Source of the DNA: Cardinalis cardinalis
Taxonomy: Eukaryota > Chordata > Aves > Passeriformes > Cardinalidae
Direction of reading: 5' to 3'
DNA length: 64,000 nucleotides
Assembly: GCA_014549065.1 (NCBI GenBank)
Contig: JACDOX010000364.1
Location: forward strand, 259,638-323,637
Shown: piece after piece, positions 11,269 through 23,200 of the stretch
Layout of the letters: every line of letters begins with the position of its first letter
Position numbering within the stretch: the first letter of the stretch is position 1
Made by a program: the position numbers and the translations under genes
The notes under the pieces: generated by a model
Told to the model about the DNA's origin: nothing
Database searches by the model: none
The model's input: only the letters and a program-made list of their open reading frames with translations

Positions 11269-14200
11269 GTGAGTTGGACCTGCTGCTTCCTGCAATCTTT
11301 ACCTCTTCCTAGTGCTTTCTAAGCTCCTGGGTGATCCAACACTATCAAATTACTTTTCCATGGTCATTTAAGCATCAGAGTTGTTCCGTGGTTCCTCACT
11401 TCCACTCTGCAGTGTGTGTATAAAACTTCTGTCCATTTTTATGCAGTGGTTATACTTTCTCAAAACTGCATTATGCATTATATTTTGTTTTAAAACAAAA
11501 TATATTTTTTTATCAACCTAGTTACAAAATGACTAATAATGCCCCTAGACCAAAAAGGACAAAAATGAGCCCTAATTTTAACATCCCTCATAATCTTCCT
11601 CCTACTCATTAACCCTCTAGGGCTGCTACCCTACACATTCACCCCAACCACCCAATTATCTATAAACTTAGCTCTAGCCTTCCCCCAAATGAATCCTTTC
11701 GTTTTGGCTGGTATATTTCATTTTAAACCACATAAAAATGTCTTCTTCAGGTTTTGTGTGTCAATTAGAATGTGTTGGGTCAATTAGAATGTGTTGGGTA
11801 CATCACCACCTTCCTGAAACCAACTAGTACCTCATATCCTTTGAAACTGATGTTGTAAACACCCCAGATGCTTCTCACTTTATACTGTGCATGACTTGCA
11901 TGTCACAAACTTGCAAGAACAGTTCTTGTTAGGACACCTTACAAGTTNATAGTATGATGTTTACCAGAGTTCTCTTTATCAAGTTAAATTAAATATTCCC
12001 GTTTGTCTCAGGATGTTGCGTATTAATCAAACTGCTTGTGTTGTTTCTATGGAAACTCCAGCTTGTTGCATTTTATATTCTTATACATGATAGCAGTTAC
12101 TATAGAAACTTGTAAGACCTGCAAATTGCTTATTTTTTAATTTAAATCCAAAAAAGCTATTTTTTGGCACAACCAATNCTTGCTCTTCCATCACTGTGTT
12201 TGCTACCTGCCTGTCACTAATAAGCTCTGTATGAGAGGCAAGAGGATGCAATAAACTTCCTCTTTTCTCAATTTTAGAGAATCACTTCCTAATTTCCCTC
12301 TAGTTACGCTGTGAAATCTTTCTTTAATATCATCATTTACTGTTTATGATTNTGGAAAGGAGCTTGTGACTGGATTAACACCATGTTCAGAACACTACTT
12401 GCAGTNATGAAGAATATTTGTAAAAGACAATTTGCTGCATGACTACTCTTATTGTGTTAAGTGTTTGTACATCTGTACATCAGGTGTAAAGCAAGTGAGT
12501 TATTGTCCTGATGCTGCAGAAAANCTGCAGGTCTCCCCAAAATGCTGTATTCATCTCAGGGACTGGGTGATCTTAAAGCCTAATTTTGTGCTCATTTAAA
12601 AGTCAGGTTTAGGAAAGTCTAAGTCTTAATATACTCACTTANCTAGTATAGGATGTAGTGATCAATATTCAGGTGAAATAAAAAAGAGATATTTTTATCA
12701 AGGCTTTTCAGGTGATGGGAGAGAAATAAAATCAAAAACTGTTTTCTTTCTTCCATCTTGTCGAAGAGAAAGAGGAAAGTAAAGGAAACTTTCCCAGTAG
12801 TATCAATTGCAGTTTCAAAATGTCAAAAATACCAACTGAGAGAACAATCAGAACCATTTGTCTTTATTTCTCAGGTGTCAAAAGCTTTGCATGTCCAATA
12901 TATCTTCTTTTCTCTCACACCACCACAGACAGTCATGGGCATTTCAGCCAACAGACATTGGCACTGTGGGGCCCAAAGGTCTCAGCTTATGTGGGGGTTA
13001 GAGGCATGGTGGTCCTGACAGGGGTGTAACTTCAAAAACTGAATTTCCATCTAAACATTTTTATTGCAAAGCCAAGAACTTAAAAAGAAATGTCACACTT
13101 GTTAGAATTTAACCTTTATTTGGCAACAGTGGGCAAGCCAGTGTAATTATTTGGTAATAGCACATCCATGGCCATATGTTATTCCTTCCACAGGGACTTT
13201 GCTTTATTCAGTGAACAATATGAACAGAGCCNCTGGAAAGAGCACACAGTCAACATTTAGTTCTATTTTTGCAGCTCGGTGTGTAGCTGTGGGCATTGCT
13301 GGCTGAATGTTGTAATATATCTCACTTGGTCATTTCCAAATGCTCTTTCCTGTGGCAGTCAGCACTGGAGCAGGTTTATACTTTGGATTAGTTCATTTTC
13401 ACAGCACCTCTCTGAGATAAAGATGTGTTGCCCCAGTTTTAAGCACAGAGGCACAAGGAGAGTAAGACTGGCAGAATCTGCTGACTCAGAACTTGAAGTT
13501 TGTAGGCTCTGGCTTGCTAAACCTAATTTGATATGTTAAGGCATTACCTTAGGGTAAAATAACATCCACAGCAGTTCCATGAGTTACAGAAACACACATC
13601 TAAGTGACATCTGTCACTCACATTGGGCAACCAAATTGTGACCCCAGTGGCTCTTTTGAAAAGCAGCTGGTGACAGAGGCAGGTCCCCAGAGCAGAGCTG
13701 CAATCCTGCTGGGTGTTCTTGCTGCAATCCCTTTGCCATTTCTGTGTCCTGGGATGCTTTAGTCCCTGGAGATGATNGTTTATTTAATGTGCTTGGCCTG
13801 GAGACATGGCCTGTCCTGCTCCCCGAGGGAGGCAGCAGTGATGTGGAAAAGGCTNTTGTGTTTTGTTAACATCCATCAAAAATGAACCTGTGCAGGGTCA
13901 GTTCAAGCTCCATCCACTACAGCAAGTGAAAGACAGCTGCATATTTAAAAAAAAACCAAAAACCCCGTATAGGGTCCTTTGTGGGATGAGTGCAACCACA
14001 TATCTTGCTAAACCAGCCCTCTGTGCTATCCTTATCTTAAAGGGCCCCCCAAGTACTATTCCATGTGAGAGCCAAAGCCACGTGAATGAGAACACTTGGT
14101 GGTGTGTGGCCTGTGTGAGGCAGGAAACCAGATTGCAGCATGGCACTCAGCACTGTGGTTACCACAGGGGGTATTTAAACTAGAGAAGAGGAAGCAGAAA

Positions 14201-17200
14201 AGTGCAGCCATTGTCTGAGGACTCCTAAGTCCTGAAAAACAAAATATTTTTAAATACTCCTTTCAGTCTTTAGCCTTACACCTTATACGTGCGCTGCAAA
14301 AGTAAAAGATGATTCAATTTCTTAACCCACATTATTCCAATCATTACTGTGTGACACCCCTGTCCCCAACAGTAACTAGGNCTTCTCCCACTGCCAGGCA
14401 TAACTGGCAGCCAGGAAAATCTGCTGCAGCTGTGGATTTGGATTTTTGATCCAAATTCAGGCTGCCACTCTGCTGAGGGCAGGGCTCTCCATCCCCCCAG
14501 TAAAGTGGGTCTCTGAAGGGTTAACTCACTGCAGCCATGCTCCAGGCATGACCTTACACTACACCCTGAGAAGCACGTTTGGATTAATCTCTTTAATTAG
14601 AAAAGAAGAACAAACCTTATGCTATTAAAATGATTAAGAGGTCAGCATTAAGGTATTAATTTTCAGTGCCAGCANGATGGATTGATTTTGTTTGTTTGTT
14701 TTGTTTTTAATGGTGATGGGCAGAATGGGCAGCTTGAAAACTGGAGTGAAAGGCTTGTTTCCAAAAGAAAAGCATTGCTTCTGNTGTTGGAGGTTTTGGT
14801 GCCACATTGCTGAGCCTCAGTGCTGCTGAAATGGCTCTGCTGCAGGACTGGCAGTGCTGTGCTGGTGAGATCATGCAGCATCCCTGGGCTGGGGATGGCA
14901 GCCACGCTCTGCTCTCTGTGGTGTGCAGCCAGTCTGGGAGCCAGCAGCCACTTTGGGAGCCAGCAGCCAGTTCTGGAGTGTGCAGCCTCTGGGAGGAGCT
15001 GCTGGGGGCAGCCCTGTGAGGCTTTTCCATCAAGGCTGCAGAAGCTTTGCTCTCCCTGCAGTGCTGCCCATTCCAAGGGTGGTGGTGGATGGTTCCTTCA
15101 TGGGCATACCAGTAAATCTGGTATTTCTGCATGGCTTAGGAGTACAATGGAAGAAGTTTAACTTCCAGACACCAGCATGGTTTCACAGTTATCCCTATGA
15201 CCAGCAGATGGAGTTGAGAGAATATTGCTTTTTGAGAGTGAAGGAAATAATTTTTCTTCAATTCTTGACTTAGAATTGGAGCAGCACATCTTCTCTTGTG
15301 CTTTTTTCCCCCCTCATCTCTTGCTAAACTGCATCAGGAGCTCTCTGTTGTGTTCTTCTTTATTTCTTTTTATGTCCTATGGATTTCTGTAATAACAGAT
15401 TTTGATCAGAAGACAGAAGAAGTGACTGGGGGTGAGGATGTCTCAGATGTGCCTTGCTGCAGACCTCTGAGGGAGAGGAAGAAAGCTTTTAAACTGGGAG
15501 GCCAGATTTAATTAGAGCAGGTAGAACTGTAGCTACTTAAAATAGACAACTGGTATTTTATTCTAGAGACCAGAAAGAAAAGGCTTTATGAAGAATCACT
15601 TAGCTCTAGTGCCCTTCCAGGGAGGAAGGCCTGTGTTCTGACCCTTTCTGTGAGTTTTTCTCTCTTGCAGCACAGCCACTCTCCTCTATCCCTGTGGAAA
15701 GGTCTGTGGCTCTTGCACTGGCAGCATGCTGAGTGTCTGCTTGCTGCTCTCTTCAGCATTCTCCCAGTCTCTGCTGGGTTTGCTGTCACTGTGCTCACCT
15801 TCCCTGTGCCTGCCCTGACCTCCACTCTGAAATTCAGATTCTNGTTCAAGGCAAGCTCACTCCTTCCNNTCCTCAAGAAAATCCCACCTGATTTACAGCA
15901 GTGGACAGCTGGGAAAAGGCTCTTCTTAGGTCTAAAGGAGAAGATCTTAATAACCTGGGAACAAATCCAGCAGATAGTGTTCAGTGCCAGGGAAAGGATG
16001 TTGTTTTGTTGGGAGCAGAGCATCTCTGTCTTGCCTTAGTGCAGGAGTTCATCCTGGGCATGTGGATTGCTTTGAATGGTGGAATATTTTAGCTTTTGCA
16101 TCATCTGGAAATACAGTGCCAGGCTGGCAAAAGCTGACAAAGAGGAATTAATCTTTTCCCAATGCTCTGGCCCGTGTTCCACTCTCCCCTCCCCCAAATG
16201 CAAATATAGCAGTGGAGAGTATCCATTGCTGTGTCCTACCCTACTCCAGCAGCCTGGCTTTCCTTCCTTTACAAATTTCTCATTTGTGCTTTATCCTTTT
16301 TTCTATTCAGGATTTGCTGTCTGGGATTTTTAATGTTCCTCATTCCTCAGGCTGTTTTGTCCCCCATTAAAATACTTAGGTTTATGTAGGGTATANAACC
16401 CCTCAATATTTTGCTCTGGCAATTTCCAATATGTGAGAGCTGGAATCTCTCTACACCTTCTTGCATTTTGTCCCTTTTTTCTACTTTGAAACACTTCTTC
16501 AGTGTATGTTTCTTGGAATTTGCTGGTCCTGCAAATCAGAAAGATGAGATAAAATTCCACAAGTGTATCCTTAAGAAAGAGGCTTATCCAGCCTTGATGC
16601 CTAGCAGACTCAATGGCATAGAATTGAGACCTGTGCTGGTTTGCTGGTTTTAAAACAAAATTAAATTAGCAATTAAAAGTGAAATGCACTGACCAACTAT
16701 TCAGGTTCTTTCTGTGGCCTGACCATAGGAGCCTTCTCATCTTTGAGGTTGTCATGGGCTTGCAGGTTCATTTGCCAGTGCCACCCTCAGAGGTGGAAGT
16801 TGAAAGTTGAAAATATTCTTGTTTACCCTTGACATGAAAACTCTGCCTTTATCCATGTCAGTGCCAAAGCTTTGAGATAAATCCTGAGCTCTAAACGCAT
16901 TCTTCATGTTAGGACCAGAGCCTCAAGCTGCTCCAGGGGAGGTTCAGGTTGGACATCAGGAAGGATTTCTTCCCAGGGAAGTTTGTCAGGCACTGGAATT
17001 GGCTGCCCAGGGAGGTGGTGGAGTCCCCATCCCTGGAGGTNTTTAGGGAAGGTCTGAAGGTGGCACCCAGTGCTCTGGGCTGGTGACAAGGTGGGGATTT
17101 GGACAGGTTGTCCTTGATGATCTCTGAGGGCTCTTCCAACCTAAATGGTTCTGGGATTCTGGGATTCTGTTAGCTCTGTGTTCAGGAGCTGGATCCCTTC

Positions 17201-20200
17201 CTACCTCTCCTCATTTCCTAGAGCACTGCCAGTGCTCAGGTTGGTGTTACAGNCTGACATCATTTATCTCCCTCCAGACAGCAGGACAGTCTTCTGAGGC
17301 CGTGTCCAGTTCTGGAAGCCTCTTTTCCTCTCCTGTGGAGCCTTCTGCCCACCATTCAGACTCAGATTCTGATTCCACCTGCTCTTGGGTGNGGAAATGC
17401 AGCCCTGCTGGGTTTTGAGGCACAAATGCAAATATTTGTGCATGCAGTGCTCATCTCAGGCCATTTGTGCACGTGTCAGCCTCCAACCTCTGGGCCCAAA
17501 GCAGACCCTGGGGTTCCTGGTGTCACAAGGATCCTTCCNGTTTGGGCAGGACCAGGCTGCTCATTCCATGGTGAGAGTGACTGCTGGAACCAGGGAAACC
17601 ATCCACTGAATTGCAAGTGTGAACAGGTTCTGTGTCACTTTCCCAGTGAAGCTCTGCTCANCAGGTGGCTGCACTGGGGAATGCCTTTGGCCTTGATGCC
17701 TCCCAGTAGCTGCTGCTTGAGCTCTCCTTCAGTTTTGGGGCAGAGTGATGCTCCCTGGGCTCTGCAGAGCTGGTTCAGCACTTACTAGAGCATTCCTGCA
17801 AATCCTATGGGCAGGAAAAATTTTTTGAATCTTACTGGAAAGTGTTGGGATACTCATTATTGGAGTTGGTCACACTATGAAGACTTAATTCAGATAGAAA
17901 TATTGCTAATTGAAAGTTCTATTTTAATATATATATAATATATATTAAATAATACAAATATATTTTTATATATTGCGAATTGAAACATTTAGAGTTCATG
18001 TGTGTATCCACTTTGTGCCTGCAATTCCTTCTCTGGAAGGGACCTTCAGGATCACACTTTAGGCCTGTGGTTGGAAGGGAACTGAAGAAGTTTGGGGGTG
18101 TTTCACCTTAATGTACCTGTGTGTGGGATTTGTGGCAGTGGATTCTTAATAACCTCACTAAGACCTGCTGTTGATTGCAAACCTCTTATAGAACTAAAAG
18201 GCATTTTTTAAACAGAGGATTTGTCCTCATACAGTGNAAGTCACATTCTTCTATCAGGGAGAAAGAGAAAAACATGGAAATAAACAGAAATTACAGAAGA
18301 AAAGTATTTTAAAACAATAATGCTCTGTAGAGTGGAGCTGAGGCAGAGTTCTATATTGCATTGTTTACCTGCTGTAAGATTGCCACTGCTGCTGAGATTG
18401 CTGCCTACTTTTCTAAGAAAAGGTACATAGTGTTCCATCTCAGCAGTGTTGAGTGCTTTTGAATATAAATACATAAAAACATGGAGAATTACTGGTCACT
18501 TCAGTAAAGTAAAACCACCAGGGAACTTTGAGTCCATCCANGTCCACAAGAACGAGATACTTGTGCATCTGTGCTGCCCAGACATACAGGAAGGTTTTGC
18601 CCTTCAGGATAGGGACAGGGCAGAACCATCTTCCCCTGAATGAGTTTCCATAATTTTCAAGGGTATTAATAGAAGTATGTATAACTCAGTTTCTAGAAAA
18701 CTGATTCTTGACATTCCCATCTCTGTCAGAGGTTTTAGCAGATTTCCACCNCTGATCCATTTGCTCTGTTGATGATGGAGCAAGTGGAAAGAGAAACAAA
18801 AATATCTTTTTTGCTTTGTTTATCTGACTATTGAATTANTGATTTTAATTGTGGGTCCAGAAGTGCCTGAACTTCCTGCTTCAGCAAGAACATAGTCAGT
18901 CAGGTGAAGCAACCTGAAGCTGCTTTATATTCTGAGGGGGTTTTGTGCCTACCAGCAACACACTGATCTGCACTGGGACTGCTTTGTTCTTCAAACCACT
19001 GATACTCTGCAATTCTGCTTTTTTTGTTACTCAGTCTTCAAGTATCCCTCCTGGGTCAGGACATCTGTGCTGATACAGCTGCAGTTGTGTCTGTTAACTG
19101 GAAGGGTAGTAACAAAAGGAGGACTTGGCTTGGGAAACGATTCTTTGACTGGGTGAAAGCATTGCTTCCAACAAGATTTTCTTTGGCATGATCCCTGTAT
19201 TTTTCTGCAGATTAGCTGAACTAATTGTTTCCTATTTGTGACCCAAGAATTGTTTCAGTAAAACCTCTCTGCTCTATGGATTTGCTCACAGAGAAATGGA
19301 AGACTGAATTTCAGCTGCATGCAGTGGGAGCAGATGTTCATGGGTTTNCTTCATTCACCCCCCTTATTCCTTTTATTCTTTCCCTTGAAAGTTCAAGACA
19401 GATCCAGCATTTCCTCTTTGTCTCAGATTTATTATAATCATTATCAAGTGGCAGAGTCTCCACTTCTTCCATCAAATACCAGACATGGTGGTTTCTACTT
19501 GATCTTGTGTGCTTCATTCCCCAAAAGAAAAGCAAGCTCCAAAACCTGATGTGCAGGGACAAAGCTTGCTGCTGGACTAGGAAGAACTTGTGCAGAGAAC
19601 TTTTTGTTAATCTAAGAAAATTAGGATTTCGTAGGCTGTGGAATTTCCTAGGGAAACCTTCTCAAAGGTCAGAAATAGAATGGGCTAGAAATGGTGTATG
19701 CTGACACTTAAACCTGATTTTCTTTAAATGTGGTGCACAGACTGTAGTAGGCTGTAGGTTAGTAGTTCTGCAGGCAATACTGAACTATTTCCTCTTTACC
19801 TCCCCAGCCTAATCCTATTGTTCCTATATTCTATTTGAAAGTGTTTTTCAGGGCTGTTTTTCCTTAGGTAGCTGGGAATTTGGTGAACTTCCCTGTGGTA
19901 ACCTGTTTTCACAGTGCATAATCAAATTGATTCTTGGGACAGTTGCTTGTTTGTCCTAAGATTAATTCAGGCTGCAAATCACAGGGATTGCAGCACTTTT
20001 GCAGTCCCGTATCTGTTCCTGCTAGGGGAGTCATTGCAGGCTGTGGATATGTTTAATTTTGAAAGTCAAGTTTCTCCATTTGTCCAGGAAGGTAGAAAAG
20101 CTGCCTGATCTGTGCTGAATAATTGACATGGTAAAGAGGCTGTTTCTCTTCTGCATGTTATGAGCTGTGCCTTAAACTGAAGAGCTCTGTGGGTTTGCAG

Positions 20201-23200
20201 CTGTCAGGCAGAGCTCAGACCTTGGTGCAGAAGTGTGTCCATAAAGAATGGGTGCTGGAAGTAAAACATTGGATTTTAAAGCTGATAGAACCCAGTGTCA
20301 CCCTGTGNTAGCTCTAGTTCTCCTCAGTAGCCATAATGCAACCCAGATTTAGGTGGCCCTTCCTGGGAGAAAGCTATATCCAGCTTGCCCTGGGAGTTTT
20401 CTCTGTGGAAGGAATATCACTTGGAGACAGAAGGGATTAACTTAGGCTTGAAAGATCAGCTCTGCCTTTTGCTGTAATACATGGAGACAGTCATAGAATT
20501 TTGGCTGTCTTCTCNCCTTGGACTTCTCTTTTTGTTAGGGACAAGGAGCTAAGNTTGATTTGTATAAAATGTATGATATGAAAATCTGACCTATAGTATG
20601 AAAATATAGTACTGAATTTTTATAGATTCTTAGAGTGGTGTGGGTTGGAAGGGACCTTAAAGAGTTCCATCTCTGAGCTCATAAGGTAAGAGCTCGTTGC
20701 TGTTGGAATGATGGTCTCTCTAATAAACAGTGTTTTGAATGGCTCATTATTTGAACTCTTGTTTGTGTAGGTGTTTTAACAGAGTGTTTAACTCGCAATA
20801 CACTGATGTTGTTTGAGCACTAGAAATGTTTGAGAGTGGTGCAATAACCCTTGTAGCTCAGTGAACACTTCTGGGATAAAGAACAAGACGAAGACAGAAC
20901 CGCAGCTGGCCGGCACAAGGCTGAACTCTCCTTTTTTCTCTCAGTCCCAGATGCAAACCCAAGTGCAGCAGGTGGGCATGGTCCCCACGCAGGCCATGGC
21001 CACCGGGCCCACGGCAGACCCCGAGAAGCGCAAGCTGATCCAGCAGCAGCTGGTCTTGCTGCTCCACGCCCACAAGTGTCAGCGGCGCGAGCAGGCCAAC
21101 GGCGAGGTGCGCGCCTGCGCCCTGCCCCACTGCCGCACCATGAAGAACGTCCTCAACCACATGACACACTGCCAGGCTGGCAAGGCCTGCCAAGGTGAGC
21201 CCTCCCTGCCCTCCGTGTTCCCAGCCTTGCTCTGCCACTGCCAGATTTGCTGAAAAATCCCGTGGCCAGGATTTCTTGGCCTAGGAAGCTGAGAAGTGTC
21301 AGAGAAAAATGAAAACGATAATTATCTGATTGCTTCTGCTGTGTTTTGCTGCTTTGGAATGTGGTTTGGACATTGTTACCAACTGGTCATTGTTTGATTG
21401 GTTTCATGTGAATTGTTTTGGCTTAATGACCAATCATAGCCAGCTGTGTCAGGACTCTGGAAGGAGTCACAGGTNTTTCATTAGTATCTTGTTAAGCCTT
21501 CTGACTGTATCCTTCCTCTATTCTTTAGTATATTTAGTATAGCATTNTNTAATATGATATGATATAATATGATATGACATGATACAATATTATATATGAT
21601 ATAATACGATACAATATAATACAATACAATATAATACAATATAATACTATAACATACTATACTATACTATAATATACTATACTATGATATGATATAATAT
21701 AATATAATATAATATGATATGATATGATATAATATGATATAATATAATATAATATAAATGTCTTCTAAGAACATTGAGTCAGATTCATCATTCTTTCCAA
21801 TGACAAGGGACCCCGAAAATACCACATTGCTCTTCTCAGCCCAAGGGTCCCCTGTGCCTGGCACAAGGGACTCTCAGCACTGGCTCTGTGGTTAAGCTGC
21901 TCCCAGCTCTGCCAGTTTAGAAAACAGAATGCAACATTTGCCCTCCTCAAGTAGGGTGGTACCAGCATAGCCTTGCCAGCATCTTCTTCATCTTCTCTGT
22001 TGTATTAAGTGTGATATCCACTGTGTCTTTGTCTTANATTTCAGTACTAGTTTCCCTCATTTGCACTTGGATCACGAGATATTTCAATTCTGTTTAGTTA
22101 TATGTACAGTNTTGCAATATTTGCCTTTTGGAAGTGGGATGGTAGCAGTGTAGCCTTGCAATCATCCTTTTCATCTCTGTTCTATAAGGAGGATGTAGTG
22201 TCCACTATGTCTTTGTCTTAATTTTAGGACTAGTTTCCTTCATTTGCTGGTGGATCACAAAAAAATTTACTTGTTTACTTGGTTTTAGTATTGCTTGTGA
22301 AGAAGAAAGAGTAGAGTTACTCTAAAAAATTAAATAGTTCAAAACCACTTGAGGAATAGAATTGCTCTAAAAAATGAAATAATTCAAAACCAATTAACCC
22401 AGGAGTGACTCTTAACTCTTGCTTTCCCTTGCTGCAGTTGCTCATTGTGCATCTTCGAGACAAATCATCTCCCACTGGAAGAATTGTACTCGGCACGACT
22501 GTCCCGTGTGCCTTCCTCTGAAAAATGCCAGTGACAAAAGAAACCAACAACGTGAGTGTTTCTCCTACTGAAACTGAACTCTTAAACCAAAGCTGATCAC
22601 ATGTGCAATGGAGGAATAAACTCTTGGCAGTGTCCTAACAAACTTAGTAGCTGTTAACAATTTGTACAAGGATAAATATCCCAGTGAATTTCCATTTCTG
22701 ATCATTGAATGCAATTTATTGCTTAAATACAGTAATACTTAAATACATAAATATACTTAAATACACAATAATTGGGGAAGTCTGAGCTCAAGCACACATC
22801 TTTCCTAAAGGGTGTGGCAGCTTATAACTGGTGTTCCATTGTGAGGCAGGTCAATAGATTCCAGTTATGAAGCAGTTTTGGATGTAGGTAGGGGTTTGGG
22901 GAGGAGATAAGCTACTTGATTGTGTTTCTTGCTGCTAGAAACAACTTCAATCAAAATGCTAATGATTTAAAATAAACAAAAATATTTGAAAAAAATCATT
23001 CTCTCGTGTAAAAAGGTCTGGGTGTCTTAATCATTGTATTTAACACTGGTATAGATTGGCTGTAGTTTTGCAAATCATGCCTGGTTTTTACAATAGCTGA
23101 GCTGTTACTGATCCTTGGGGCCAGTCCATTTGTAATTTATTTCTTCTTCCCTTTTGCTCTGAAAAAGAAAATTCTCAACTTATATTGGTAGGTTTGCTTC

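Larger units (their letters stand above)
11269..20944 (+). other. CREBBP: CREBBP intron 3
   Basis: 9.7 kb. It contains a mitochondrial ATP6 insertion (11509-11686), two X-box-like palindromes (12043-12109), a 19-bp tandem repeat (about 14932-14990), a CR1 (about 16915-17170), AT-rich sequence (17920-17970) and a short CR1 relic (about 20629-20690). The GC-richer block at 14800-15080 has open minus-strand frames that look like chance. I see no other gene. Confidence 0.85.
21195..22437 (+). other. CREBBP: CREBBP intron 4
   Basis: 1.24 kb. It contains an AT pentanucleotide array (21537-21758), a diverged tandem duplication with a period of about 180 bp (21928-22262), and a 31-bp near-duplicate pair (22320-22401) just before the exon 5 acceptor. 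No gene is visible. Confidence 0.85.

Noticed and set aside
14663..15161. Overlapping open frames on both strands (up to 141 codons) in intron 3
   Set aside because: GC-rich patch with a 19-bp tandem repeat, no family resemblance, no phase-compatible splice sites needed between exons 3 and 4.
18028..18090. Possible CR1 relic (GGAAGGGACCTTCAGGATCAC)
   Set aside because: Too short and without the octamer tail or further CR1 blocks.
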